Position numbers and translations under genes: made by a program. The notes beneath the pieces were generated by a model. The model was not told where the DNA came from and ran no database searches. It saw nothing but the letters and a program-made list of their open reading frames with translations. Positions 18,101 to 27,555 of a stretch of 64,000 nt of DNA are shown in pieces. How positions within the stretch are numbered: position 1 is the stretch's first letter; the number at the start of each line of letters is the position of its first letter. This DNA is from Lachnospiraceae bacterium (GTDB taxonomy: Bacteria > Bacillota > Clostridia > Lachnospirales > Lachnospiraceae), in the NCBI GenBank assembly GCA_015057005.1, contig SVFF01000002.1, positions 1 through 64,000 on the forward strand, read 5' to 3'.

Positions 18101-19255
18101 ATGAGCAAGAATCTGGATGAATTATTACAGGAGGCTCCCACCCTTACTTTTGAACCCTTTCCCCAGGAAGAAAATAAGCCTGAGAAGACTGCTGTTGCAG
18201 TGCAGGAGGAAAAGAAAGAAGAGTTAAAGGTTGTGCTGTCCCCTGAAGAACAGAAAATGGTAGATAATTTTGCGGCGCAGATTGACCTGACCAATACCCA
18301 GATGGTACTGCAGTATGGTGCCGGCAGTCAGAAGAAAATTGCAGATTTTTCTGAAACTGCACTGATGAGCGTGCGCACCAAAGACATGGGTGAAGTTGGC
18401 GAGATGCTGACTGATGTAGTGGCCCAGCTGCGTGAGTTTGAGGAAGAGGAAGAAAAGGGATTTCTGGGTCTTTTTAAGAAGACAGGCAATAAAGTGGCCA
18501 ATCTGAAGGCAAAATATGACAAAGCGGAAGTGAATGTAAACAAGATCTGTGATGCGCTGGAGCAGCATCAGATCGTTTTGCTTAAAGATGTAGCCATGCT
18601 GGATAAAATGTATGAGCTGAACCTGAATTATTTTAAGGAACTGTCTATGTACATCCTGGCCGGCAAGCAGAAACTGGAACAGGCTCAGAATGTGGAGCTT
18701 CCTGCCATGCTTGAGAAAGCCAAACTGAGCGGTCTGCCCGAGGATACCCAGGCGGCAAAGGATTTTGCATCCATGATCAATCGCTTTGAGAAAAAGATTC
18801 ACGATCTGGAACTGACCAAGACTGTTTCCCTGCAGATGGCACCGCAGATCAGACTGATCCAGAGTAATGATACTGCCATGTCCGACAAGATCCAGTCCAC
18901 GCTGGTGAACACCATTCCTCTCTGGAAGAGCCAGATGGTGATCGCTATCGGTCTGGAACATTCCACTGATGCAGCAAGAGCACAGCGCGAAGTCAGCGAT
19001 ATGACCAATGAACTTTTGAAGAAGAATGCAGAGGCATTGAAGCTTGCAACACTGGAGACTGCCAAGGAGTCCGAGCGCGGTATTGTTGATATTGAGACTT
19101 TGCAGGCTACCAATCAGACCCTGATCAGCACTTTTGATGAAGTGATGAAGATTCAGCAGGAAGGCCGCGAGAAGCGTAAGAATGCGGAGATTGAACTGCG
19201 CAGAATTGAAAATGAGATGCGTGACAAACTGCTGGAAATGAGTGCCCATGCATAA
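18101..19255 (+). CDS. TelA/YaaN family toxic anion resistance protein
   Basis: A 384-residue, highly charged, mostly helical cytosolic protein matching the TelA/KlaA family. It has the DMGEVGEMLTDVVAQLREF helix, the FLGLFKKTGNKV segment, and long coiled-coil runs to the end. Family members are tied to tellurite and other toxic-anion resistance and to stress responses; the mechanism is unknown. It lies 101 bases after the XpaC-like gene, behind AGGAGG, and is followed by a terminator. Confidence 0.93.
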   Translation: MSKNLDELLQEAPTLTFEPFPQEENKPEKTAVAVQEEKKEELKVVLSPEEQKMVDNFAAQIDLTNTQMVLQYGAGSQKKIADFSETALMSVRTKDMGEVGEMLTDVVAQLREFEEEEEKGFLGLFKKTGNKVANLKAKYDKAEVNVNKICDALEQHQIVLLKDVAMLDKMYELNLNYFKELSMYILAGKQKLEQAQNVELPAMLEKAKLSGLPEDTQAAKDFASMINRFEKKIHDLELTKTVSLQMAPQIRLIQSNDTAMSDKIQSTLVNTIPLWKSQMVIAIGLEHSTDAARAQREVSDMTNELLKKNAEALKLATLETAKESERGIVDIETLQATNQTLISTFDEVMKIQQEGREKRKNAEIELRRIENEMRDKLLEMSAHA

Positions 19256-19316
19256 AGCCCGAGAGTCAGCTTGGAGTATATGACCATTGTCATGTGAAGA
19301 AACAATGAAATTTTAT

Positions 19317-19352
19317 GACGGATGCCTCTGTGTTTGGCATCCGTCCTTTTTA
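19317..19352 (+). terminator. Terminator after telA
   Basis: GACGGATGCC (19317-19326) pairs with GGCATCCGTC (19336-19345), nine-base loop, then CCTTTTT. It also overlaps the stop codon of the convergent YlbJ-like gene. Confidence 0.9.
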
Positions 19353-20279
19353 AAAATGGGAAGTAAGAAAACACCAACCTGTATAATATAGAGCAGTGAG
19401 TCCTGTCAGGATTAGTTTATGCAGTATGTAGGTTTTGATGGAAAGACCGGTGCTTTTCATGCAGCTATTAGTCTGGGCGATGCAGCAAAGTCCTCCGAAG
19501 GGCAACAGGATCAGAGACAAGAAGGGGTAGGAAGCGCCCAAGATTTGGAGCCCGCCGGTGATTTCCAGAAAAGGAGCCAGCAAAACAGGCCGCCTTCCCA
19601 GAGCGATATGTACAGGAAGATTCAGTACATTGAAAAGAATCATGTAGCCTCCCAGGGTAAGTATACTGTCCAGTGCAGTTTGAATGGCAGCATCAATGGC
19701 ATTTAACAGACCAAGAGGCTTGGCGGCGGTAGCATTTGGTATTCCGTGAGACTTTATGGAAATGGCTGAAAATCCGGTGTTTGGCGACAGATCCCGAAAC
19801 CGAGTATACCGTAAAAATAAACCGTAGAGAAACGGCAGCCCATACATGCCAAACAAATATGGTCCCGCATTTCTGAGTGGTATGTTCAAAAGGGGAAGTA
19901 CAAAGCTGCAGAAATATACAGGCCCGATGTTATTGCAAAAAGCCAGCAGAAACGTTGCCTCCCGCCCTGTGATTTTTTCGTGTGAGAACATCTGGGCAAT
20001 TGTCTTGGCGCCCATGGGAAATCCGCACAAAAATCCCATGAACATTACATAACATACATTTTTTGATATACGAAAGAGCGGCTTTATGATAGGATAGAGA
20101 AAGAGGATGAATTTTTCAGTGAGAGACATTTTTATCATAACTCCTGAAAGTATCATAAATGGTAAGAGTGAGGGAATCATTTTTTGGAACCATAAGTTCA
20201 AGCCCGTCAGTGCGTAAAATAGACTGTAGTCGGAATGTGTAAGGATGCAGACTGTAAGGAGCAGGAATAAAAGAGACAC
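19350..20279 (-). CDS. YlbJ-like nucleoside-recognition-domain membrane protein
   Basis: A 309-residue polytopic membrane protein with about eight helices. It has the nucleoside-recognition (gate) signatures MIPSLLPFMILSGV, GFLCGFPMGAKT and CNNIGPVYF. These match YlbJ/SpmA-type sporulation membrane proteins, which are needed for normal spore core or cortex formation. It is shorter than B. subtilis YlbJ (about 400). The start is GTG at 20279 on the minus strand, with AAGGAAA about nine bases upstream. It is convergent with telA and divergent from the RsuA-HAD fusion gene. Confidence 0.85.
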   Translation of the reverse strand: MSLLFLLLTVCILTHSDYSLFYALTGLNLWFQKMIPSLLPFMILSGVMIKMSLTEKFILFLYPIIKPLFRISKNVCYVMFMGFLCGFPMGAKTIAQMFSHEKITGREATFLLAFCNNIGPVYFCSFVLPLLNIPLRNAGPYLFGMYGLPFLYGLFLRYTRFRDLSPNTGFSAISIKSHGIPNATAAKPLGLLNAIDAAIQTALDSILTLGGYMILFNVLNLPVHIALGRRPVLLAPFLEITGGLQILGASYPFLSLILLPFGGLCCIAQTNSCMKSTGLSIKTYILHKLILTGLTALYYTGWCFLTSHF

Positions 20280-20387
20280 GAGCGTTTCCTTCTTTCTTAT
20301 AAAATGCTTCTGATAACAGAATAAAGCCCGGGAATGATTCTATAGTATATGTCCGGCATAGAAAATTAGAACAGAGAGGTAGCGCCA

Positions 20388-21758
20388 ATGCGCTTGGATA
20401 AATTTTTATGTGAAATGAATATCGGTACTCGCAGTCAGGTGAAGGATTATATCAAAAAAGGTCTTGTGACAGTCAATGACCAGACGGCAAAAAAGCCTGA
20501 GGTACATGTGGCACCTGAGACTGACAAAATTGCTTTTCGAGGGGAAGTCCTTACCTTTCAGGAGTTTTATTACTTTATGCTGAACAAACCTCAGGGCGTA
20601 GTATCTGCTACCAGGGATAATCACGAAAAAACAGTTTTAGATCTGTTGCCCATCAAGAGGGACGATCTTTTCCCGGTGGGACGTTTGGACAAGGATACGG
20701 AAGGGCTTTTGATCATAACAAATGACGGTCCTCTGGCTCATGAGCTGCTCTCACCTAAAAAGCATGTGGATAAGACTTATCTTGTGACCATCAGGGATGA
20801 ATTGACCGATGAAGTCAAAAGTAAATTGGAGCAAGGGGTTGATATTGGCGATGAAAAGCCGACCATGCCTGCCCGTGTAGAAATTCTGAACGACAACCAA
20901 ATATATCTGACCATCCGCGAAGGACGCTTTCATCAGGTGAAACGGATGCTGCAGGCAGTGGACAATGAGGTGTTGGCGCTAAAGAGAGTAAGTTTCGGTG
21001 GAATTGCGTTGGACGGATCATTAAAACCCGGTGAATGTCGCGAGCTTTCGGCAGAGGAAGTATTAATTCTGCAAACAAAACAAGCGGCAGTAAAAGATGC
21101 CGTGAAACAAAAAATGATGCAGAATAAGGACGCCGTAATCTTCGATCTGGATGGTTCTCTGGTAGATTCCATGTGGATCTGGAGAGATATTGATATTGAA
21201 TATTTGGGCCGATTCGGTATTGAACTGCCTGACAATCTCCAGGAAGAGCTGGAGGGGAAAAGTTTCAGCGAAACGGCTGATTATTTCAAGGAACGGTTCC
21301 CTATTCCGGATTCTGTTGAGCAGATAAAGGCGGACTGGAACCGGATGGCTTGGGACAAATATTTGAATGAGGTGCCCTTAAAGCCCGGTATTCCTGAATT
21401 TCTGGACGGCTGCAGAAGAAATGGTATCAAACTGGGTATTGCCACCAGCAATTCAAGGGAGTTGGTGGAAAATATTGCCAAGGTACACAATCTGCGGGAT
21501 TATTTTTCCTGTATTATGACAGCCTGCGATGTAAAAAAGGGGAAACCTGCGCCGGATATTTATCTGGCAGTGGCCAAGAAACTGGGCGTAGAGCCCGGGC
21601 GATGTCTTGTGTTTGAAGATATTGTCCCCGGCATTATGGCGGGAAAAAATGCCGGTATGGAAGTGTGTGCTGTGGAGGATGCCTATTCGACACATATAAA
21701 AGAACAGAAAGAAGAACTTGCAGATTATTATCTGGAGGATTTTTATGGAATATTCTAA
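20388..21758 (+). CDS. RsuA/RluB-type pseudouridine synthase fused to a HAD phosphatase
   Basis: A single 456-codon frame encoding two enzymes. Residues 1-235 are a complete small-subunit-type pseudouridine synthase: S4 RNA-binding domain (1-60), catalytic Asp101 in GRLDKDTEG, and the closing REGRFHQVKRM. Residues 246-456 are a complete HAD-superfamily hydrolase of the beta-phosphoglucomutase-like branch: FDLDGSLVD with Asp253 and Asp255, ATSN (motif II), KGKPAPDIY (motif III) and FEDIVPGI (motif IV). No stop, frameshift signal or ribosome site separates them; ATG codons at the junction (21114, 21117) lack a ribosome site. Elsewhere such HAD genes are separate. The last bases overlap the YgiQ gene by 14. 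Confidence 0.92.
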   Translation: MRLDKFLCEMNIGTRSQVKDYIKKGLVTVNDQTAKKPEVHVAPETDKIAFRGEVLTFQEFYYFMLNKPQGVVSATRDNHEKTVLDLLPIKRDDLFPVGRLDKDTEGLLIITNDGPLAHELLSPKKHVDKTYLVTIRDELTDEVKSKLEQGVDIGDEKPTMPARVEILNDNQIYLTIREGRFHQVKRMLQAVDNEVLALKRVSFGGIALDGSLKPGECRELSAEEVLILQTKQAAVKDAVKQKMMQNKDAVIFDLDGSLVDSMWIWRDIDIEYLGRFGIELPDNLQEELEGKSFSETADYFKERFPIPDSVEQIKADWNRMAWDKYLNEVPLKPGIPEFLDGCRRNGIKLGIATSNSRELVENIAKVHNLRDYFSCIMTACDVKKGKPAPDIYLAVAKKLGVEPGRCLVFEDIVPGIMAGKNAGMEVCAVEDAYSTHIKEQKEELADYYLEDFYGIF

Positions 21759-23781
21759 TAAGAAAAGATTTTTGCCTACAACTTATGAGGAAATGCAGGA
21801 GAGAGGGATCGAACAGCTGGATTTTGTCTATGTGACAGGAGATGCTTACGTGGATCATCCTTCTTTTGGGCATGCTATTATCAGCCGGGTGTTAGAGTCC
21901 CGCGGTTATTCTGTGGGAATTATTGCCCAGCCTGACTGGAAGGATGACAAAAGCGTGACGATTCTGGGGCGCCCAAGACTGGGATTTTTGATCTCCGCCG
22001 GAAATATGGACAGTTGTGTGAATCATTATTCTGTATCAAAAAAGCGCAGAACTACAGACGCTTACACGCCCGGCGGCGAGATGGGGAAGCGCCCTGATCA
22101 TGCTACTGTAGTGTATGGCAATCTGATCCGTAAAACGTATCGTGATGTGCCGATCATCATCGGCGGAATTGAGGCCAGCCTGCGCCGCCTGGCACATTAT
22201 GATTATTGGACCGACAGTTTTAAGCGTTCTGTGCTTCTGGATAGTCAGGCTGATCTGATTTCCTACGGCATGGGTGAAAAGTCTATCGTTGAGATTGCAG
22301 ATGCTCTGGCCAGCGGCATTGCAGTAAAAGACATTTCCTTCATCAAAGGTACTGTTTATAAGACGAAAGACATATCAGGTGTTTATGATGGTGTAAGCCT
22401 GCCTTCTTACCAGGAAATGAAAGAAAACAGGGAGGCATACGCTAAGAGTTTTGCCATCCAGTATCAAAATACTGACTTTTGTACCGGAAAGCCGTTAGTG
22501 GAGGCATATCCAAACGGTGTTTTCGTGGTACAGAATCCACCTCAGGCACCCCTTACTACCGAAGAAATGGATGCTATTTACGATCTGCCGTATATGCGCA
22601 CTTACCATCCCGCCTACGAGGAAAAGGGGGGAGTACCTGCTATTGCGGAGATCAAATTCTCTTTGATCAGCAATAGAGGGTGCTTTGGCGGATGTAGTTT
22701 CTGTGCACTGACCTTTCATCAGGGCCGCACCATTCAGGTGCGAAGTCACGAATCTATCATGAAAGAAGCACAGCTTTTGATTCAGGATCCCGACTTTAAA
22801 GGATATATTCATGATGTGGGCGGCCCTACTGCCAACTTCCGTCATCCTTCCTGTGAGAAGCAGATGACCAAAGGCGTGTGTAAGAACAGACAGTGTCTGT
22901 TCCCTAAGCCTTGCCCTAATTTAAAGGCAGACCACAAAGACTATTTGAAGCTTTTACAAAGCCTGCGTGCCCTTCCCGGTGTAAAGAAAGTGTTTGTCCG
23001 CTCCGGCATCAGATTTGATTATCTGCTTGCTGATCCGGATGATACTTTTTTCAGGGAATTGGTGGAGCATCATATCAGCGGTCAGCTGAAAGTTGCTCCG
23101 GAGCATATCTCTGATGCAGTATTAAAGCGCATGGGCAAGCCGGAGAATGCGGTTTATCAGCGTTTTATAGAGAAATATAAGCGCTTGAATCAGAAAATGG
23201 GCAAAAATCAGTTTGTGGTGCCCTATCTGATGTCTTCCCATCCCGGTTCAACCTTAAAGGAGGCCATCGAATTGGCAGAATATCTGCGTGATCTGGGCTA
23301 TATGCCGGAGCAGGTCCAGGACTTTTATCCGACACCGTCCACCCTATCCACAGTCATGTACTATACCGGTTTGGATCCCAGGGATATGAAGCCTGTATAT
23401 GTATGCCGCAATCCTCATGAGAAGGCAATGCAGCGGGCATTGATACAGTACCGCAATCCTAAGAATTACGATCTGGTCTATGAAGCGCTGGTGGCTGCTG
23501 ACAGGACAGATTTGATCGGTTTTGATAAAAAGTGTCTGATCAGACCCAGAAAACTTGCGGGAGAACGCGGTGAGTCCGGTAAAGAGCGAGAGGGATCCGG
23601 CAGAAAAGCAGGCAAGACGCAGGTGCACAGCGGAAGGTCCGGCGGTGTAAAACAAAAGGCATCAGGAAACAGCAAGGCCGGCGCAGGGAAAACATCCCAA
23701 GGCAGACAGAGTAAAGAGTTAGATAAGAAACCTTCCAACAAAAAAACGATCCGCAATACCCATCAGAAGAAGCAAAAGTAA
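21745..23781 (+). CDS. YgiQ family radical SAM protein
   Basis: A 678-residue protein of the YgiQ/UPF0313 family. It has an N-terminal domain with IISRVLESRGYSVGIIAQP, the radical-SAM cluster Cys313-x3-Cys317-x2-Cys320, and a further Cys-rich stretch (VCKNRQCLFPKPC) near residue 380 that may hold a second cluster. The last 80 residues are a low-complexity Lys/Gly/Ser/Arg tail. The biochemical role of YgiQ is not known. ATG 21745 follows GGAGG by 7 bases and lies inside the end of the preceding gene, so the two are coupled. Confidence 0.93.
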   Translation: MEYSNKKRFLPTTYEEMQERGIEQLDFVYVTGDAYVDHPSFGHAIISRVLESRGYSVGIIAQPDWKDDKSVTILGRPRLGFLISAGNMDSCVNHYSVSKKRRTTDAYTPGGEMGKRPDHATVVYGNLIRKTYRDVPIIIGGIEASLRRLAHYDYWTDSFKRSVLLDSQADLISYGMGEKSIVEIADALASGIAVKDISFIKGTVYKTKDISGVYDGVSLPSYQEMKENREAYAKSFAIQYQNTDFCTGKPLVEAYPNGVFVVQNPPQAPLTTEEMDAIYDLPYMRTYHPAYEEKGGVPAIAEIKFSLISNRGCFGGCSFCALTFHQGRTIQVRSHESIMKEAQLLIQDPDFKGYIHDVGGPTANFRHPSCEKQMTKGVCKNRQCLFPKPCPNLKADHKDYLKLLQSLRALPGVKKVFVRSGIRFDYLLADPDDTFFRELVEHHISGQLKVAPEHISDAVLKRMGKPENAVYQRFIEKYKRLNQKMGKNQFVVPYLMSSHPGSTLKEAIELAEYLRDLGYMPEQVQDFYPTPSTLSTVMYYTGLDPRDMKPVYVCRNPHEKAMQRALIQYRNPKNYDLVYEALVAADRTDLIGFDKKCLIRPRKLAGERGESGKEREGSGRKAGKTQVHSGRSGGVKQKASGNSKAGAGKTSQGRQSKELDKKPSNKKTIRNTHQKKQK

Positions 23782-23838
23782 GAAACAAAAATAAGAAGTA
23801 AACAAAAGTAAGACGTAAACATAAGAAGCAAACATAAG
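23767..23838 (+). repeat. Degenerate A-rich tandem repeat at the ygiQ stop
   Basis: About five imperfect units of 13-17 bases, each ending in TAAG (for example ACGTAAACATAAG and AAGCAAACATAAG). The array spans the last codons and the stop of the YgiQ gene and continues to the ribosome site of the next gene. Confidence 0.6.
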
Positions 23839-23880
23839 GAGCTGTATTAAGCAAACTGTTATTTGGAAAGGAGACGAAAT

Positions 23881-24642
23881 ATGAACGTTATAATTATTAC
23901 TGGAGCATCCTCCGGTATCGGCATGGAATTTGCCAGACAGATGGACGCCCATTTTTCCAATATTGATGAATTTTGGCTGATTGCCAGAAGACGTGACCAA
24001 CTGGAGGCTCTGGCCGGAAGACTGCAGCATCGCTGCCGCATTCTTTCTATGGATATTACAAAGGATGCCCAGCTGGAGCGCCTTGAGGATACCCTTCAGG
24101 AAAAGGGAGCGGTGGTCCGTATGCTGATCAATGCAGCGGGCTATGGCGTTTTGGGCAAATTTGACGAGCAGGACAGAGAAAGTGAACTGGGTATGGTGCG
24201 TCTGAACTGCGAAGCCCTGACCAACATCACACACCGCGTGATTCCTTATATGAGAAGAGGGAGCAGGATAATCCAGATTGCATCTGTAGCGGCATTTCTT
24301 CCTCAGATTGGTTTTGCGGTATATGCGGCTTCCAAGGCTTATGTGCACAGTTTTTCCCGGGCATTGGGAGAGGAACTGCGGGATCAGGGCATTTATGTGA
24401 CCAGCGTTTGCCCCGGACCTGTAGACACTCCGTTCTTCGATCGGGCAGAAAAGACAGGCAATACAATGGAGATTAAGAAGTATGTGATGGTGAAGGCTGA
24501 CGGTGTGGTGGCAAAAGCACTGAGGGATTCTTATCACAAGCTGCCTATGTCCGTTTACAGCCCCATGATGCACGCTTTTTTAGGTGTCACTAAATTTGTG
24601 CCTCATGGCCTTTGCTTGAAAGTGATGAAATTGTTTAAATAA
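23881..24642 (+). CDS. Short-chain dehydrogenase/reductase
   Basis: A 253-residue classical SDR. The nucleotide-binding motif TGASSGIG is at 7-14, NAAGYG at 84-89, and catalytic Ser135, Tyr148 and Lys152 (YAASK). The C-terminal part resembles the DltE/YqjQ-like group that uses NADP(H) with unknown substrates. ATG 23881 is set by AAAGGAG; a TTG start at 23863 is open but unlikely. No pathway partner is adjacent. Confidence 0.9.
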   Translation: MNVIIITGASSGIGMEFARQMDAHFSNIDEFWLIARRRDQLEALAGRLQHRCRILSMDITKDAQLERLEDTLQEKGAVVRMLINAAGYGVLGKFDEQDRESELGMVRLNCEALTNITHRVIPYMRRGSRIIQIASVAAFLPQIGFAVYAASKAYVHSFSRALGEELRDQGIYVTSVCPGPVDTPFFDRAEKTGNTMEIKKYVMVKADGVVAKALRDSYHKLPMSVYSPMMHAFLGVTKFVPHGLCLKVMKLFK

Positions 24643-24725
24643 TACGTTGATCACTGCGTATGGAAAATGCTGCGAAATGGCACTTTCAGAGCAGAAAATA
24701 CAGAACGATGAAAAGAGAGAATCAG

Positions 24726-25310
24726 ATGAAAATTGGCAGAATGTTTATCAATGACAATTATAAAGGTACCAGAGATTATTTAAAGACCCAGAAAAATTAT
24801 GAGATTGCAAGAACAGTACTGTATTTTGCAATTTCAGCAAGCCTTTTTGCGGCAGGGTGGATCACTACAGGCAGTCGAGAAAATCTGCTGACCATTGTGG
24901 CTGTATTGGGATGTCTTCCGGCCTGTAAGAGTGCTGTGGATATGATCATGTATCTGCGCTATAAGGGCTGCAGCAATGAAAATGCAGAAGTGATCGCACC
25001 TCATGCGCAAGGGTTGTTTTGTTTGTATGATATGGTATTTACTTCTTATGAGAAAACTTATAATGTTGCCCATATCACTGTGTGCGATAATACCATCTGC
25101 GGCTTCACCCAGAGTGAAAAATTTGACGAGCAGGCTTTTTACAAGCATATGGATAGTGTGCTGAAAAAAGATGGTTACAAAGAGACCTCTATCAAAATTT
25201 TTAAAGATATTAAAAAATACACCCAGCGCCTGGATCAGATGCAGGAACTGGAGGTACACGAAGAGTTTACGGAAGGCATTCTTGGGACTATGAAGAGTGT
25301 CAGCCTGTAA
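24726..25310 (+). CDS. Membrane protein of unknown function
   Basis: A 194-residue protein with two membrane helices (about residues 27-43 and 49-74) and a soluble C-terminal half of about 120 residues with a VAHITVCDNTICGF strand motif. No known domain is recognised. GAGAG lies six bases before ATG 24726; ATG 24708 and ATG 24660 are open alternatives. It ends 10 bases before the RluA gene, so the two probably form an operon. Confidence 0.6.
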   Translation: MKIGRMFINDNYKGTRDYLKTQKNYEIARTVLYFAISASLFAAGWITTGSRENLLTIVAVLGCLPACKSAVDMIMYLRYKGCSNENAEVIAPHAQGLFCLYDMVFTSYEKTYNVAHITVCDNTICGFTQSEKFDEQAFYKHMDSVLKKDGYKETSIKIFKDIKKYTQRLDQMQELEVHEEFTEGILGTMKSVSL

Positions 25311-25320
25311 AGGAGCAGCC

Positions 25321-26424
25321 ATGCAGTCTGTGACAATTACCAAAAATCAGGCGGGACAGCGTCTGGACAAATTTTTAAAAAAGTATCTGCCGGAAGCAGA
25401 GAACAGCTTCTTATACAAGATGCTGAGAAAGAAAAATATTACTTTGAACGGTAAAAAAGCCGAGGGAAAGGAAATGCTTGCACAGGAAGATGTGGTGTGT
25501 TTTTTCTTTTCTGAGGAGACTTTTGCCAAATTCAGGGGGAATAGTGTAAGTGATAAAGCTTCGTCCGGTTTAGAAACAAGTACAGATGGGCGTTTGATGA
25601 ATAAAAAAGTAGTGCCAACCATTAAAATGACTAAACGAGTCAATGAAGAGAATGAATACTATAAGGCATATCGTTCTTTGTCGGGTATCACTGTTCTCTA
25701 TGAAGATGAAGATGTTTTGTTTGTAAATAAACCCGTGGGTGTACTTACCCAGAAAGCAAAACCTGCTGACTTATCACTGAACGAATGGTTGATCGGTTAT
25801 TTGCTGGAAAAAGGCGACATCACAGAGGAAGAATTGGAGACTTTTCATCCTTCTGTATGCAATCGCCTGGACCGCAACACCAGCGGCATCGTGCTCTGCG
25901 GCAAAACGCTGCCCGGCTCCCAGATGCTGAGCAGTGTGATCAGAGATCGTCTTGTACGGAAATTTTATCATACTATTTGTGTGGGCAAGGTCAGTCAGAA
26001 TGCTTCCATTGAAGGTTACCTGCAAAAGGATGAGGCGGCCAACAAAGTACGTATTTCAAAGGTAAAAGCAGAAAACACTGCAAAAGAGGGGGAGTCTTAC
26101 ATTAAGACCGCATATCATCCTCTGCAGTGTTCTGATAAATATACGTTATTGGAAGTGGAACTGATCACCGGTAAGACCCATCAGATCAGAGCCCACATGG
26201 CCAGCATCGGACATCCCATCATCGGCGATTACAAATATGGTAATACCAAGGTTAATAATTCCTTAAAACAGCAGTTTGGCTTGGAGGCCCAGTTGCTTCA
26301 CGCAAGACGTATTGAGTTCACGGCAGATTCGTCTGTGCCGGAGGGGTTACAGGGATTGGTGATTACTGCGCCTTGTCCAAAGCAGTTTGAAGAGTTAAAA
26401 AAGTTAGTGGTCAGTCATGTTTAG
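25321..26424 (+). CDS. RluA family pseudouridine synthase
   Basis: A 367-residue 23S rRNA/tRNA pseudouridine synthase. An S4 RNA-binding domain (1-65) is followed by a linker and the catalytic domain with NRLDRNTSG (catalytic Asp184), the LLEVELITGKTHQIRAHM strand and GHPIIGDYKYG. It belongs to the RluC/RluD group; the target base is not predictable. The start is ATG 25321 behind AAAGGAG. Its stop codon ends at the base next to the stop of the convergent methyltransferase-like gene, with no bases between. Confidence 0.93.
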   Translation: MQSVTITKNQAGQRLDKFLKKYLPEAENSFLYKMLRKKNITLNGKKAEGKEMLAQEDVVCFFFSEETFAKFRGNSVSDKASSGLETSTDGRLMNKKVVPTIKMTKRVNEENEYYKAYRSLSGITVLYEDEDVLFVNKPVGVLTQKAKPADLSLNEWLIGYLLEKGDITEEELETFHPSVCNRLDRNTSGIVLCGKTLPGSQMLSSVIRDRLVRKFYHTICVGKVSQNASIEGYLQKDEAANKVRISKVKAENTAKEGESYIKTAYHPLQCSDKYTLLEVELITGKTHQIRAHMASIGHPIIGDYKYGNTKVNNSLKQQFGLEAQLLHARRIEFTADSSVPEGLQGLVITAPCPKQFEELKKLVVSHV

Positions 26425-27555
26425 TCATTGTAGTCGTTCTTTAAGGACATTAATGAACGGTATAACAGAAGACACCTCCGGTATATTAGCAGTACCGGGG
26501 TAATCAATACAAGCCTGAATGTATGCCACCACATTTTCAATCGGTACCTCAGGTTCCAGAATATGTGTAGGGCACACATATAAACCGCCTTTTTTCCCGG
26601 CGATATCCAGATGTTCGAAGACTTTACGGCGGACTTCCTCCGGAGTGCCGTAAGGCATTGTAGTCTGTGTTCCAATGGTTCCGTGGAAGGACAGTCGATC
26701 ACCGAAACGATCATGAATTTCCCTGAAATCCATGCACTCCGGCTGAACAGGATTGAGAACATCTACACCGGCTTCGATAAGATAGGGAATCAGTTCTGTT
26801 ATGTGTCCGCAAGAATGATAGAAGATCAGGATGTCCGGATTGACAGCGCGAGCTGCATCGATTACGCGCTTCAATCTGGGCTTAAGCCATTCGTCATACA
26901 AGCTTTCGCTCATCATGATGGTGTGCTGCATTCCAACATCGTCACCAAGGAAAATACCATCCGCGCCTGCTTTGGCGAAACTTACTGCTCTCTGAATGGC
27001 AATTTCGGTCACACGGTCAAGCAAGACAGTTGCCATGGGATCGTCACTCATCATGTCACACATCAGATTTTCCATACCACGCATATACCACGCGGTTTCC
27101 CATATAGTGCACTGCATAGAACCAACCACGGCTCTGTCTTCGTCGTGGAATGCTTTTACTGCCTTGATTTGTTCTTCAAGACCTTCGTTGTGGAATACCG
27201 GCAGCGGATAGCTTTCGATCTGCTCCACAGAATCAAAGTCTTTCATGGGATTGTGCATATAAGTCATGTGATAGGCAGCTGCTGAACCGGGTTCATGTGC
27301 AACGCCCCATTTGTCTATGCGCGTACCGGGTTTGAAATTTTTGTTTTTATAAATATTTTTCAAGAAATACTCTTCGGATTGGCAGGTGAAAGGCAAGTCT
27401 TTGATATATCCTTCCCCAATCGGCAAATTCAGATCGTGTTCCAAAAGATAGGTCTGATATTTTTCCTTGAGGCTGGGACAAAGTATTAAGTTTACAGGCA
27501 TATATTCATAGCCTTTACGGCGTCCGATAGATATAAAATTCTCGCGATTTGTCAT
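26425..27555 (-). CDS. Uroporphyrinogen decarboxylase family protein (MtaA/CmuA-like)
   Basis: A 376-residue TIM-barrel protein of the URO-D superfamily. His247, Cys249 and Cys328 (HSCG...VCPT) form the zinc-binding H-x-C...C pattern of corrinoid-linked methyltransferases such as MtaA, rather than the Arg-rich active site of true uroporphyrinogen decarboxylase. It therefore probably moves a methyl group between a corrinoid protein and a thiol or folate, but no corrinoid protein is encoded nearby. GAAGGAG lies 13 bases before the ATG, longer than usual; an in-frame stop blocks any earlier start. It is divergent from an AraC gene, which may control it. Confidence 0.85.
   Translation of the reverse strand: MTNRENFISIGRRKGYEYMPVNLILCPSLKEKYQTYLLEHDLNLPIGEGYIKDLPFTCQSEEYFLKNIYKNKNFKPGTRIDKWGVAHEPGSAAAYHMTYMHNPMKDFDSVEQIESYPLPVFHNEGLEEQIKAVKAFHDEDRAVVGSMQCTIWETAWYMRGMENLMCDMMSDDPMATVLLDRVTEIAIQRAVSFAKAGADGIFLGDDVGMQHTIMMSESLYDEWLKPRLKRVIDAARAVNPDILIFYHSCGHITELIPYLIEAGVDVLNPVQPECMDFREIHDRFGDRLSFHGTIGTQTTMPYGTPEEVRRKVFEHLDIAGKKGGLYVCPTHILEPEVPIENVVAYIQACIDYPGTANIPEVSSVIPFINVLKERLQ

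Noticed and set aside
18224..19249. A 341-codon minus-strand frame opposite telA
   Set aside because: A shadow frame of a biased, helix-rich gene; no promoter, ribosome site or recognised motif.
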